NCBI RefSeq assembly: GCF_038396675.1
Contig: NC_088933.1
Span: 39,252,501 to 39,316,500 of the forward strand
DNA: 64,000 nt
Origin: Hydra vulgaris
Taxonomy: Eukaryota; Cnidaria; Hydrozoa; Anthoathecata; Hydridae
Direction: 5' to 3'
The position numbers were made by a program, and so were the translations under genes. Shown here one piece after another: positions 48,384-62,554 of the stretch. Within the stretch, counting starts at the first letter, position 1; every line of letters begins with the position of its first letter. The notes under the pieces were generated by a model. The model made no database searches, was not told the DNA's origin, and saw only the letters and a program-made list of their open reading frames with translations.

Positions 48384-51268
48384 GGGGAGGGAGGGGAGAA
48401 TTGGGCAGTCAAGAGGTTTGGGCACCCCCTCATTTCTCACAATCTATTCTAGATATTTTTTGTTTTCTACCATTGCACTATAGTTTTATAACTGGCAACA
48501 CTGCTCATCAAAAGTGTCAGTTGTCATTTCACTTGGTTGTCAAGTTACATGCGCTTAATGGTTTGTTGCGTACAAAAGTAAATATTTTGTTTGGGATTTG
48601 AAGAAAGATAACAAAGAAATCTGCAAGAAAGGGTAAGTATCTGTGTTAACTTTTTCTTTTGCATTTAATAAATATTATATTTAACTGGCAATTAGGATTC
48701 AACATTTGATAAAAATAAACTTATTCAAATCTATTTGAAAAGTGAGGTTATAGGGAGCATTGGGCACGCAGGTAGGAGGGAGGTTTGGGCATGCCCAATG
48801 CTCCCCCTTTTTTGTAGTTTGTTTTGGTGTCATACGTTTGTGGTTTTTTGCTATGCCTATTGAATTGAATGTTTAATCATTTCTTTTTAGGACAATGCCA
48901 TTTTCATTTAAAAAGAAAAATAAACGACGAGAAATACCTAAAGATGTTATTTTGTGCGCATTGAGGTTTCTAAAGGAAGAAAAATTAAAACTACTGCGAT
49001 TAAATATGATATACCCAGGTCTAACCTTCAAAGGTACATAAAACAGAGCGGCGTTGTGAAAGATATTTCTTCTAAATTTATATCATCCCAAATATTCATG
49101 AAAGATGAAGAAGAAAAAATTTCAGAATATCTTGTAACATTGTTTAAACTAAACCATGGAATGTCAAAACTGAAGGCACGTGAATTGGTTTACAAATATG
49201 CCACTGCTATTAATAAAGAAATACCAGACAACTGGGCAGAGAAGAAACTTGCATCCAATGATTGGCTAAGGGGATTTTTTAAAAGACAACCTCATCTTTC
49301 GATAAGGACACCAGAACCTACCAGTCTCTCACGTGCCACAAGTTTCAATGAGAAAAATGTCGGAGATTTTTTTGAAAATTTTAAAACTGTATATGAACGG
49401 CATTGCATCGGCCCTGAGTCTATTTACAATATAGGCGAAACTGGATTATCAACAGTACAACGAACCCAGAAAGTGATTGCTCTAAGAGGCACTTAGCAAG
49501 TTGGGCAAGTAACGTCAGCTGAAAGAGGGACACTTGTAACGGTTTGCAGCGGTATTAATGCATTGGGTAACTCAATACCACCCTTTTTCATATTCCCACA
49601 GGTTAATTTCAAAACATATATGCTAAATGATGCACCTGTTGGTTCAGATGGAGCAGCACATCCTTCAAGGTGGATTACAGCACCATGTTTTTTAAAATAT
49701 ATACACCATTTTGCAAAACACGCCAAATCAACGCCTTCCTCACCAGTTCTATTGCTGCTGGACAATCACAAGGGCCATATTTCAGTACCAGTTCTTGATT
49801 TTTGTAAAGAATTTTTAATGACATTGTTTTAATGACTTTCCCACCGCACTGCAGCCATAAACTGCAACCCCTAGACCTGACTGTCTATACACCACTTAAA
49901 ACTTATTATAACACTGTTGTAACAGATTGGATGGTAAGCAATCCTGGCAAAACAGTAACAATTTATGAAATCCCAAAATTAGAAGCAAAAGCCATCCCAC
50001 TTGCGTTCAAGTTGCAAAATATTCAAACAGGATTTAAAAAACCTGCCATTTAGCCATTCAATTCAAACATTCTCTCTGATGAAGATTTTGTTTGTTCTTC
50101 TATAACTGGTCGCTGCTTGTCGGAAGAGAATAATGTTGCTACAGAAAAATCAATTTTAGAACAACCTTCAACTGAGTCTAGAGGATAATATAAGTTCAAA
50201 TATGGAAGTCACTGGGTCATCTCAACTGGAATCTCTATCTAAAAGCCAGACTAAGGGCACTGTCAATGTAACACCTGATTTAGTAAGACCATTTCTGAAA
50301 GCCAGCCCCAGGAAATTGGATGGCATGAAACGGAAGAAAGGAAAAACTAGAATATTGACAGACACACCCGATAAAAGAATTATAGAAATAGAAGAAAAAG
50401 AAAGACAAAGAAAAGATAAGATCAAAGAGCTCAACAAAAATCGAAAATGCTCTAGAAAGCACGAAGATTAGCAGTGATGATGAAATAGAAAATGCTTTTG
50501 TTTCTGATGTAGACCTTGTTGAAATCGATTCATCGGAAGAAGATTTTGATGTAGACGATGTGATTGTTATGGATAGAAAATTCCAGATCAATAACTTTGT
50601 GTTAGTTAAATTTTACGCAAAAAAAACTGTTTATCATTATGTTGGAATAGTCGAAGAGGTTAATCACTCCATGGCAACTGTCAAATTCATGAGAGCGAGT
50701 AAGATAAGAAATACGTTCTTGTTTCCTGACATCGAGGACGTCGCCAGCGTCCCCCTGGAGGATATAAAGACAAAATTGCCTACACCAACAACATGGATAA
50801 TAAGTCTAAAATATAAATTTTACAAGCTTCTTTGGGTCATACCAAATTTAAGATAAGTCTTATTAAGTCCAACATCGTGCAATATTGATTCCAAGTGACA
50901 TTGTTAAATTTTTTGTAAAGTCTATGATAAGAAAAAATGTTTGTATTACAATTTTTTATAGCAATGCTATATAATACTTAAGCATAGTAGTATATTAAAA
51001 CAATATTGTGCATATTAAATACAGTGCCCAAACCTCATCACAGGGGTGCCCAAACCTCCCAACCACAGGGAGGTTTGGGCACTTTGGACATGTGTTAGAA
51101 AATCTTTTGTAACTTTGCGAATAATTATAATACTAAAACTCTTCTTAGTAATAGTTACTGCCAAATATGTGTGCTAAATATATTTGAAATAAAATTTTGA
51201 TTATAATAAAAAATAACTGTTTTATTAGCATTTATGTGAAAAAGTGCCCAATGCTCCCCTCTCTCCCC
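48384..51268 (+). mobile_element. complete pogo/Jerky-type DNA transposon, 2,885 bp, TA target duplication
   Basis: The ends are inverted repeats of about 25 bases (GGGGAGGGAGGGGAGAATTG then GGCA on the left; its near-complement CCCAATGCTCCCCTCTCTCC then CC on the right) with TA outside both (48382-48383 and 51269-51270). The motif GAGGTTTGGGCA or its complement recurs near both ends (48413, 48782, 51030, 51050, 51066), and GCATTGGGCA appears at 48756 and inverted at 48795. These are likely transposase-binding repeats. A single transposase gene on the plus strand (48896-50856) fills the middle but is broken. Confidence 0.88.
48896..50856 (+). pseudogene. pogo/Jerky-type transposase, full length but with stops and frameshifts
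   Basis: Domain order is complete. An N-terminal psq-type helix-turn-helix starts MPFSFKKKNKRREIPKDVIL at 48896 and shifts frame near 48953 to KTTAIKYDIPRSNLQRYIK. A second, CENP-B-like DNA-binding domain follows (WLRGFFKRQPHLSIRTPEPT). The DDE core has IYNIGETGLSTVQ, where the first catalytic Asp of the usual DE-T-G box reads Gly, TAG at 49494-49496, SIPPFFIFP, LLLLDNHKGH (second Asp) and, after a shift near 49830, PPHCSHKLQPLDLTVY (third Asp). It continues over TAG at 50051-50053 to a Lys/Glu-rich linker, an acidic stretch (SSEEDFDVDD) and a final ~70-residue module (FVLVKFYAKKTVYHYVGIVE ... LPTPT) that I have seen only at the end of such transposases. At least four lesions; inactive. Confidence 0.85.
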
Positions 51269-51270
51269 TA

Positions 51271-52214
51271 CTAAAAAGCCTCATCTATCATTTTTAATGG
51301 TCTAAGAAGAAGATGACATAATTTTAGTAATCAGAGTTTATAAAGAGAGGAACAAATCTAAAATTGAAGTTTCAAGTTTTTCACTTGAATGAGACAATAT
51401 GTTTTGTGTTTTTTAAATCTTGTTAATTTTTTTAAATACAATAACATAAATACAAAAGTTCAAACAAAAAGACTTGTAATTATTTGAAAGTATTCTTTAT
51501 TACCCACAATCCTGTGTAAAATGTAATATAAGTCGATTTTTCACATTTGGGTCACATCATTGTATTTCAGGGTACCATCCCTGATTTTTCTGATTTTTAC
51601 ATATCATTATCTACATGATGTACATAGGTTAATCGTGCAATTTCAGAGTTCCAATTGCAACGGTTTAGAAATTATAGTCTTTCAAACACCCTCAGGTAGC
51701 CCCCTCGGTTCCTCGAATGATAAAAATAGACAACTTTCAGGCCTTATATTTTTTTTCTAACTTTCAACAAGTGGCTTATTCTTCCTGGAACTATTTTCTA
51801 GATATTTCTTCTTAAAAATAGTGATTTTCATTAGCTTGTATCATGTTAGAAAAAAACTGTAGCCTCCTCAACTTAGGAAATATTTTGAAAAATACTAAAA
51901 AAAGGCAAAATGAATGACCGTAATATTTTTCTATTCATCAACAAGTCCTTACATGTTAGTTTTTTACTAACAAGTTTTTACAACAGGTCCTTACATGTTA
52001 GCATTTATCTTAAAACGGAATGATTCTATATAACATACCCTTTTGCAACTGTAAATATATAAGCATTTATGACTCAAAATATCAAGCATTTTTGAGCAGA
52101 ATTTTTCAATAAACAAAGTTTATTGAAAACACTTTATTAATTACTATTTAACATACCATAAATCATGCTGTGACCTTTTCTCAATTCATTCAAAGATTGT
52201 TAAAGGAAACCTAA
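51271..52214. other. intergenic, nothing recognised
   Basis: AT-rich with small local duplications (GTCCTTACATGTTAG at 51945 and 51990). No gene. Confidence 0.4.
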
Positions 52215-53760
52215 CAACTGTCACTCTGAAGCATAATCAACTGGAGTCTAATTTAATTCCTGAGAAAAAAATATGTTTTGGTTTTGTAAGAAAAATTAAG
52301 AGTGTTGAAGAAGTTGAAAAGAGAAATGACCCAGATTAAATATCACCTGAAAACTCTGTCATACATATTGATACTATAAATCCTTGTCTTATTAAATTTG
52401 GTGTGTCTCTTATTAAAAGATCATCCAGCATGAGTATGCTACAAATAGACAATAAAATAAAAAAGAAAGTTAAGTTGCTAAATGAATCATTAATTGCATC
52501 TGAACAAGATGAGCTACAAATTAGTATGCTCAAAAGTTCCTATTTAAGTTTTATTGTAGAACAGTTTTAAATAAAAGTTTCATAATGAGATCAATATTTC
52601 ACAAAAATAAAATTGCTCACTTTAGTTTCAGTCCATTGGACAATTCATTAAGCAATAAATGAATTTAAAACAATACAATGTATGGCGAAGCACGCTAGAG
52701 CTTTGCGGGATGTTAAAGGAATCCTTGGTGAGAGATCAACAAACATAAGAAATCCTGAAAAATTGACTACTGAAGTTGTAAATCAGATTGTCAACTTTTA
52801 TGAGGATGATAGTAACAACAGGTTATTGCCAGGAGCAAAGGATTACGTTAGCATAAAGATAGTTGATGGTAGACAGCACATCCAGAAGCGACTCATACTA
52901 TGCAATCTTTCAGAACTTTACCAGAAATGATTAGAAGAATCAAAGTCCAATAGTATTGTAAAGGTGAGACTGACATCATTTGCTCTTTTCACGCCATAAC
53001 ATTGAATTGTTGTAGGAAAATCTGGCAGCTCAAAGAAAACATGAAGCCAAATGAATTTATTATACAAATGGATTTTGCTGAAAATTTTTCATTTATTATA
53101 CAAGATGAAGTTCAGTCATCCTATTTTTCAAAAAATCAAGCAACTCTCCATCCATTTGTCATATATGTGCGATCTTTAAATGGAAACCAATCACCAGAAC
53201 ACAAATGTTATTGTGTTATATCTGACAATCTAATTTAAAATACTGAGGCAGTTTTCAGTAACATTTCAAAAATCATACCAATTCTGAAAGAGGAATATCC
53301 ACAAGTTCAGAAGATCAATTACTTTACTGATCGTGCAAGCAACCAATATTAAAATAGGTTAAAAGTTTTAATCACAATATTTAAAAAAAATTTTGATAAC
53401 AATTACCTATTCTCAACAAACTGTTTTCAGCCCTTGAAATGATGCTTTTGAAATTAGATACAAAATTGATAATTATTAACTGAATAAGTTTTTTTTTTAT
53501 TGTATTTTAGGTTTAATTTGAAAAACTTGTGTTTTCATGAAAAAGACGATGGACTAAAAGCAGTATGGGATTTTTTCGGGACTGCACATAGAAAAAGTGC
53601 ATTCGATGGAATAGGTGGTACAGTGAAAAGAGTTATTCATTACCTATCCCTTCAAAGGCCAATTGGCAATCAAATTTTGACGCAAAGGACATGTTTTTAG
53701 TTGCTACTGAAAAAGTTAAAAACATCAGGTCTATATCATGCTATTGTCATTGTGTATGTA
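52215..53760 (+). pseudogene. decayed copy of an uncharacterised repeat-borne protein family
   Basis: Broken frames on the plus strand give a long, consistent order. A Lys/Glu-rich coiled stretch lies at 52220-52570. At 52682-52930 comes KLTTEVVNQIVNFYEDDSNN, then DYVSIKIVDGRQHIQKRLIL. At 53041-53340 come PNEFIIQMDFAENFSFIIQD, EVQSSYFSKNQATLHPFVIY, CYCVISDNL and INYFTDRASNQY. At 53500-53690 comes NLKNLCFHEKDDGLKAVWDF, then FGTAHRKSAFDGIGGTVKR. I recall the same order from predicted but unnamed proteins in several invertebrate and fish genomes, where they look repeat-borne. The regularly spaced acidic residues (MDFAE, ISDN, FTDR, FDGIGG) would suit an RNase H-fold nuclease, but that is inference. 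I cannot name the family. At least four lesions. Confidence 0.5.
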
Positions 53761-54179
53761 CATTTAAGTCATGATATTTTTTCAAATAATTGATGTCTAG
53801 TATCCTAAATCATAATACGCTTTTACCCAAAAATAATAAAAGTAACCTATGAATTTTTAGTTATAAAAGTCAAAAAGTATTGAAAAGGATTCCTTAAAAC
53901 AAGACCTTACAAAATACATATTTGGAAAAAGAATTATGATTTATGTTAACATTTTTTATCCCCAAATGGCTGAAAATGGGACTTTTTAGTCAAGTGGGCT
54001 GTATATTTTCAGATAAAACTGATTTCTAAAATGTAACAAGCTGCTTATATTTTGCCCATTTTTAAGACATTATATATATTGACACAATAAACTTTGAATT
54101 TAATTTTTAAGAAATTATATATATTGACACAATAAACTTTGTTTACTTACATTTATTATATATAATTAGATTCAACAAT

Positions 54180-54180
<1 letters not shown>
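53761..54180. other. intergenic, small duplication
   Basis: TTTTAAGACATTATATATAT with TGACACAATAAACTTTG at 54060 recurs at 54104, a 44-bp tandem duplication. No gene. Confidence 0.5.

Positions 54181-54245
<65 letters not shown>
54181..54245. repeat. (AT)n microsatellite
   Basis: About 65 bases of pure alternating AT, just beyond the 3' end of the minus-strand LINE relic. Confidence 0.95.
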
Positions 54246-54247
<2 letters not shown>

Positions 54248-54289
54248 TTATTCACTTCTAACAAGACTGCAATAAACTACATTTAAGTT

Positions 54290-56680
<2,391 letters not shown>

Positions 56681-56683
56681 ATA

Positions 56684-56967
56684 CTTTGTTTGTTATTTAA
56701 TTCAAAGCAATTTGTACTGTTTAACAATTTTTATTTTTATTTTTTGGTTTAGTAAAAAAACAAAAATTGGTGACATTTACGGACTCATATGACAAAATAA
56801 ACCTTAGTTCCTAATGATAAACAAAAATACATTATTTTGTTCGTTATTTAATTCAATACAAAATGCGCTGTTTATCTAACAATATTTTTGTTTTTTTGAT
56901 TAGTAAAATAATAAAAATTGGTGACATTTACGGACTTATACAACAAAATAAACTAGTTCCTAATGAT
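56684..56967. repeat. ~140-bp direct duplication
   Basis: Each copy contains TTTGTTNGTTATTTAATTCA, then CAAAAATTGGTGACATTTAC, GGACT(C/T)ATA and CAAAATAAAC...AGTTCCTAATGATA. The copies are 56684-56825 and 56830-56967, about 85-90% alike by eye. The second is followed by the coding-like region below. Confidence 0.75.
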
Positions 56968-57245
56968 ATACCATTCTTTTCATTGAAATTAACTGTTCAA
57001 GTTTCTGCGGATGGTAAACTAGAGGATTCTGAGTGAAAAACTTTATAAAATTATAATGTAAAAAGTTGAAAGCTGCAAACAATTATAATATTCACTTTGA
57101 GAGAACTAATGAAACTTGGCTAGCTCAAGATTTTCAATATACCTACAGTACATTAAATGCTACATTGTCAGTTAATGAAGTTGGAAAACCAAACCATGTT
57201 GCTCTTTTCAAAAAGCTTTTAACAGAACAAAAAGAAGAAGCTTAA
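56908..57245 (+). pseudogene. coding-like fragment of unknown protein
   Basis: After an acceptor-like TTTTTTTGATTAG a frame reads KIIKIGDIYGLIQQNKLVPN, then DIPFFSLKLTVQVSADGKLE, DSE and a TGA at about 57032. Some 55 bases further a second frame gives NIHFERTNETWLAQDFQYTY, STLNATLSVNEVGKPNHVAL, FKKLLTEQKEEA and a stop at 57243-57245. The amino acid composition is balanced, unlike the AT-noise frames around it. This could be two parts of one gene separated by a lesion or a degraded short intron. I do not recognise the protein. Confidence 0.4.
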
Positions 57246-57682
57246 TGTTTTTAATATTAATAACCATAAATTACTTTATACAACAAAATTAAAACTAAGA
57301 AGTGAGTTTAAGTACAAAACTGGCGCAAAAATTGTTGTTGAATTTTTTTTTTAAGTTTGTTCCACCAGAAGAGTTTCTTATTCAGTTCCACGATTTTAAG
57401 AAAATATAGGACTTGAAATTTAAAATTATAAATACGCATTTTTGAGTTTTTTATAAATTTTGTTAAATAATTTTTAGTATAAGCAATTACTAAAATTTAT
57501 AATAAAAGTTAATATATATTATTACAAAGTGTTTCTTTTGACATTTAAAATGGTTTTGTAAAAAGAATAAGATTAAAATTTTGTCCATCTTATGTTTATT
57601 ATCCTGCCCACTGTGCGATGGTTTGATGTTTATAGAATTTTTAGCTTTTTAAAAAATCCTTTTGTTTCTTTTAGTGTATAAT
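57246..57682. other. intergenic, nothing recognised
   Basis: AT-rich up to the hAT target duplication at 57683-57690. No gene. Confidence 0.4.
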
Positions 57683-57690
57683 ATCTTTAT

Positions 57691-60201
57691 TAGGGTTTGG
57701 TGGTTTTTTAAAACGGGTTTTTCAAATAAATTTGACACATTTTAAAACCGGTTTTTAAATTTCAAAAACCGGTTTTCTATTTTTTACCATTTATATTATA
57801 TATTGTTATTATACAATAGCATTTTGTTATGTTATTTGAGTAATCTGTTTCCTTTTTTTTAACACGCTTCTTTAAATTTGTCCCTTATCATTTTTGTAAA
57901 ATGATATGTAATAATTACCCAATAGAAACATTTGCTTGACTGAAAATACAGGCGATGTTAACACAAATTTTTAGAAAGTTTTTCCAAAATGGCTTCCCGA
58001 AAAGTACATATGCTTCTCAAATAATTGGGATTTATTATTCATTTTTAAAATGTATTTACGTGTAAGATTATATTGTGTTTACATATTTATATTTTATATT
58101 AATAGTATATATAATACTATTATGATATTTGTACCTATTTAAATGTAATATTGTAGTATTTATTTTTATGTGTATACTATACTAAGTTTTTTTATTTTGC
58201 AAATTATATTTTTGGAATTTGATACATATAAAATCAAATTTGTTACTTATAAAAATCAAGTATGTTTTATATTATAATTTATAAGTAAATAGTTTCCCTT
58301 GATTAGTTTGTTAAGTATTTTGTTATTTTATGGTAATATAATTATGATATGAGCTTAAGCTCTTATCAACGTGGTAATATAATTTAAAGTTACATTTAAA
58401 AAAGGTAAGGCATTTTTGTTTCAAAAATATTTATTTAATAATTTAATTTCATTTCCAGATAATAAAAAAAAATGAAAAAGGTAGAAGTTTAGAATAGTTT
58501 TAGAAGCTCAGGGATAGAAAAAGCAATCTGCAAATATTGTAATAAAATATTGAGTTGCAAAGGTTCATCTACAAGTAATCTATGCAATCACTGAAAATCA
58601 AACATAAAATTGATATTGAAAATAAATCAGAAATGTTCAGCAAAGAAGAACTGGTCCTTTACCTTTTTTAAAAGAAAAAACTAATATTTTTAATTTTATG
58701 CAAGTAAATAGGAGTAGCTTATATGAGATCTGTCCAAAACTTGCTGCAATGGGTGGGTTTCTATAAATAGCATTACGAAAAGCTCATTTATACCAGAGTC
58801 TCTTAAACAACAAGGATATTTATTACCCAAAAAAAACTCTAGAGTAATGGATCTCAATCATGCATTTTATGACAAAGCAAAACTTGAAACTATTACGGAA
58901 TTAAATTTAATAAAAATGAGTGGAAAAAATTTTTCTATAACTTTAGACGAGTGGACAAGTAAAAGAAATCATAGATATTTAAATATTAATTTACATCACT
59001 TAGCAGAAGATTTTAATTTAGCTGTTATGATAAAATTTGGCAAATCATCATGTATAATTAATCAACAATGTTATTCACATGCAATCCACCTAGCAGTTAC
59101 TGATGTATTATATAAACATAGAGAAATGGTTAAAGCTGAATCCGAAGTAAATGGTTCAAGTGAGAAATCGGATGATGAAGATGGAAACAAATATGACGAA
59201 TATGAAGAACCTTTTTCTTATATCTGTAACCAAGAGCATCCTATTCCTATTTTGTCTGACAATTTGAAACATTCCGTTTCACAAATCAGAAAAATTTGTA
59301 AATTTTTTCTCCAATCTCCAGTATAAAATACCATTCTTCAAAATTATATAAAATTAAAATAAGGAAAAGAGTTGAATTTAATTCTTGACTGCAAAACAAG
59401 GTGGAATAGTATAGAGGAAATGGTTGGAAGATTTTTCGCTTTATTAACTGGTGAAGGTATATTTTCATTTTATTAAATAAAAAATATAAAGTCTAAAATA
59501 AGTTTGAATCTATTAAAGGCTTTAGAAAAAGAATTCAAGAAAGAAGACAAGTTGAATTTGCATCTCTTATACTTTTTTTGCAAAACCCGGAAAACATTTC
59601 TGGTCCAGCAAAAAAATCTAGTATGCCTCCTTTAACTTCAAAAACCGACATTAAATTGTCTGAAAGGTTATTGTCTACAATATTTCAAAATTCTATTATA
59701 AACACCGCTTCAGATCAAGAGGAAATCAAAGAAACTACTCATCAGAGTAAAGCTTTTTAAAAGAGGTCATGGAAAATTCAATTAATAAATTTCTTGAAGA
59801 GCCTGCAGAAAACATCACTAACCCAAAAACACAGAGGGCTGAGTTTTCATTATTATAGGCAACACATAAAAGAACCAAAAACTTAGATTTATTATTTGAT
59901 GCACTTAAAACTATAAAACCGAGCTCAGCACCTAGTGAACGCGTATTTTCAATTGCAGGCAATTTTGTGTCCCAAATTAGAACAAGACTTAGCCACCGTT
60001 AAGTGGACATATTATGTTTTTTAAAATCTTGATTTCTTAGAAAAAATTACAATAAGTGAAATAAATATAATATATAAATTAAGTATCTCTCATTATTCAA
60101 TTTTTTTTAAAAAAATTCAAAAACCGGTTAAAACCGGTTTTTTAGAGAGTTTGGAATTCGAAAACCGATTTTTCAAAAAGTCGGTTTTTGTCCAAACCCT
60201 A
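57691..60201 (+). mobile_element. hAT-type DNA transposon, 2,511 bp, with 8-bp target duplication ATCTTTAT
   Basis: The terminal inverted repeats TAGGGTTTGG (57691) and CCAAACCCTA (ending 60201) are flanked by identical ATCTTTAT at 57683-57690 and 60202-60209, the 8-bp duplication typical of hAT elements. AAAACCGGTTTT-type words cluster just inside both ends (57710-57780 and 60118-60190), as expected for subterminal transposase-binding repeats. One broken transposase lies inside on the plus strand. Confidence 0.92.
58470..60050 (+). pseudogene. hAT (BED-finger) transposase, internally deleted and stop-broken
   Basis: A BED-type zinc finger is visible near 58500-58620: IEKAICKYCNKILSCKGSST, then SNLCNH. 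From 58847 a 159-codon frame holds SGKNFSITLDEWTSKRNHRY (first catalytic Asp in LDEWTS), then jumps from HHLAEDFNL to AVMIKFGK, a deletion removing the second-Asp region. It goes on to QQCYSHAIHLAVTDVLY and an acidic stretch. After a stop at about 59324 comes DCKTRWNSIEEMVGRF. The dimerisation end SSAPSERVFSIAGNFVSQIR, then TRLS, closes near 60000 in other frames. Order and length fit a shortened hAT transposase; inactive. Confidence 0.85.
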
Positions 60202-60216
60202 ATCTTTATATATGTT

Positions 60217-60283
60217 ATGTATATAATATCTGTAAAACTTCAAGATCGTTTTAATTTTGAAGTTTTACAGATATTATGTACAT
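60217..60283. repeat. 27-base-arm hairpin next to the hAT target site
   Basis: ATGTATATAATATCTGTAAA then ACTTCAA and the exact or nearly exact complement are separated by 13 bases. It begins seven bases after the right hAT target duplication. Possibly the tip of an older foldback element into which hAT inserted. Confidence 0.7.
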
Positions 60284-60329
60284 AATATTTTATTTTATTT
60301 TAACAAAATCAAAAAAGATTCAAAAAAGA

Positions 60330-60415
60330 AATGTTGCTAGTGGGAGGATTCAAACCAGGCCCTTTTTGTTCAGAAGCTCTCTACAAGCTAACCACTTAGC
60401 CATGCTGGCATGTTT
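60330..60415 (-). repeat. tRNA-like sequence (SINE head or tRNA pseudogene)
   Basis: On the minus strand GCCAGCATGGCTAAGTGGTT then AGC gives an A box (TGGCTAAGTGGTTAGC), and GCCTGGTTTGAATCCTCCCA gives a B box (GGTTTGAATCC). The acceptor-stem halves (GCCAGCA and CACTAGC) pair poorly, so it is unlikely to be a working tRNA. No A-rich tail is evident nearby. Confidence 0.5.
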
Positions 60416-62165
<1,750 letters not shown>

Positions 62166-62171
<6 letters not shown>

Positions 62172-62554
62172 TATATATGTGCATTAAGATTTTTTATTAT
62201 CTTAGTATTGCTTTTTTTCTTTAGCCATTAGTCTATTAATTATTATTTTATGTTCCTTTGTTATTATTTAGACTAAAGTAGTCGAAGTAGACTGAGCAAA
62301 AGTTAGTTGTTCTTTTCTTACTAGATCAAGACTATTTGACCTACCTGAAATGTTTCATCATTAAAATAAACTATTATAAGCTATAGCCAATTCTTATTAT
62401 ATCATAACACATCCTCAGAGTGATATTTATCTTATTGGTCAGCTGACACAAATGTTTAGTGAATTGGTTTTACCCACAATGGACTGGTTTTACCCACAAC
62501 AGGAGATGTACTTCAGGTATATTTTTGTTATTATGATATTGACACCTCACAAAA
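62166..62554. other. intergenic, possibly the start of the relic that follows
   Basis: A duplicated phrase GGTTTTACCCACAA occurs at 62467 and 62484. Short coding-like pieces appear near 62400-62460 (HPQSDIYLIGQLTQMFSEL), but I cannot place them. Confidence 0.35.
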
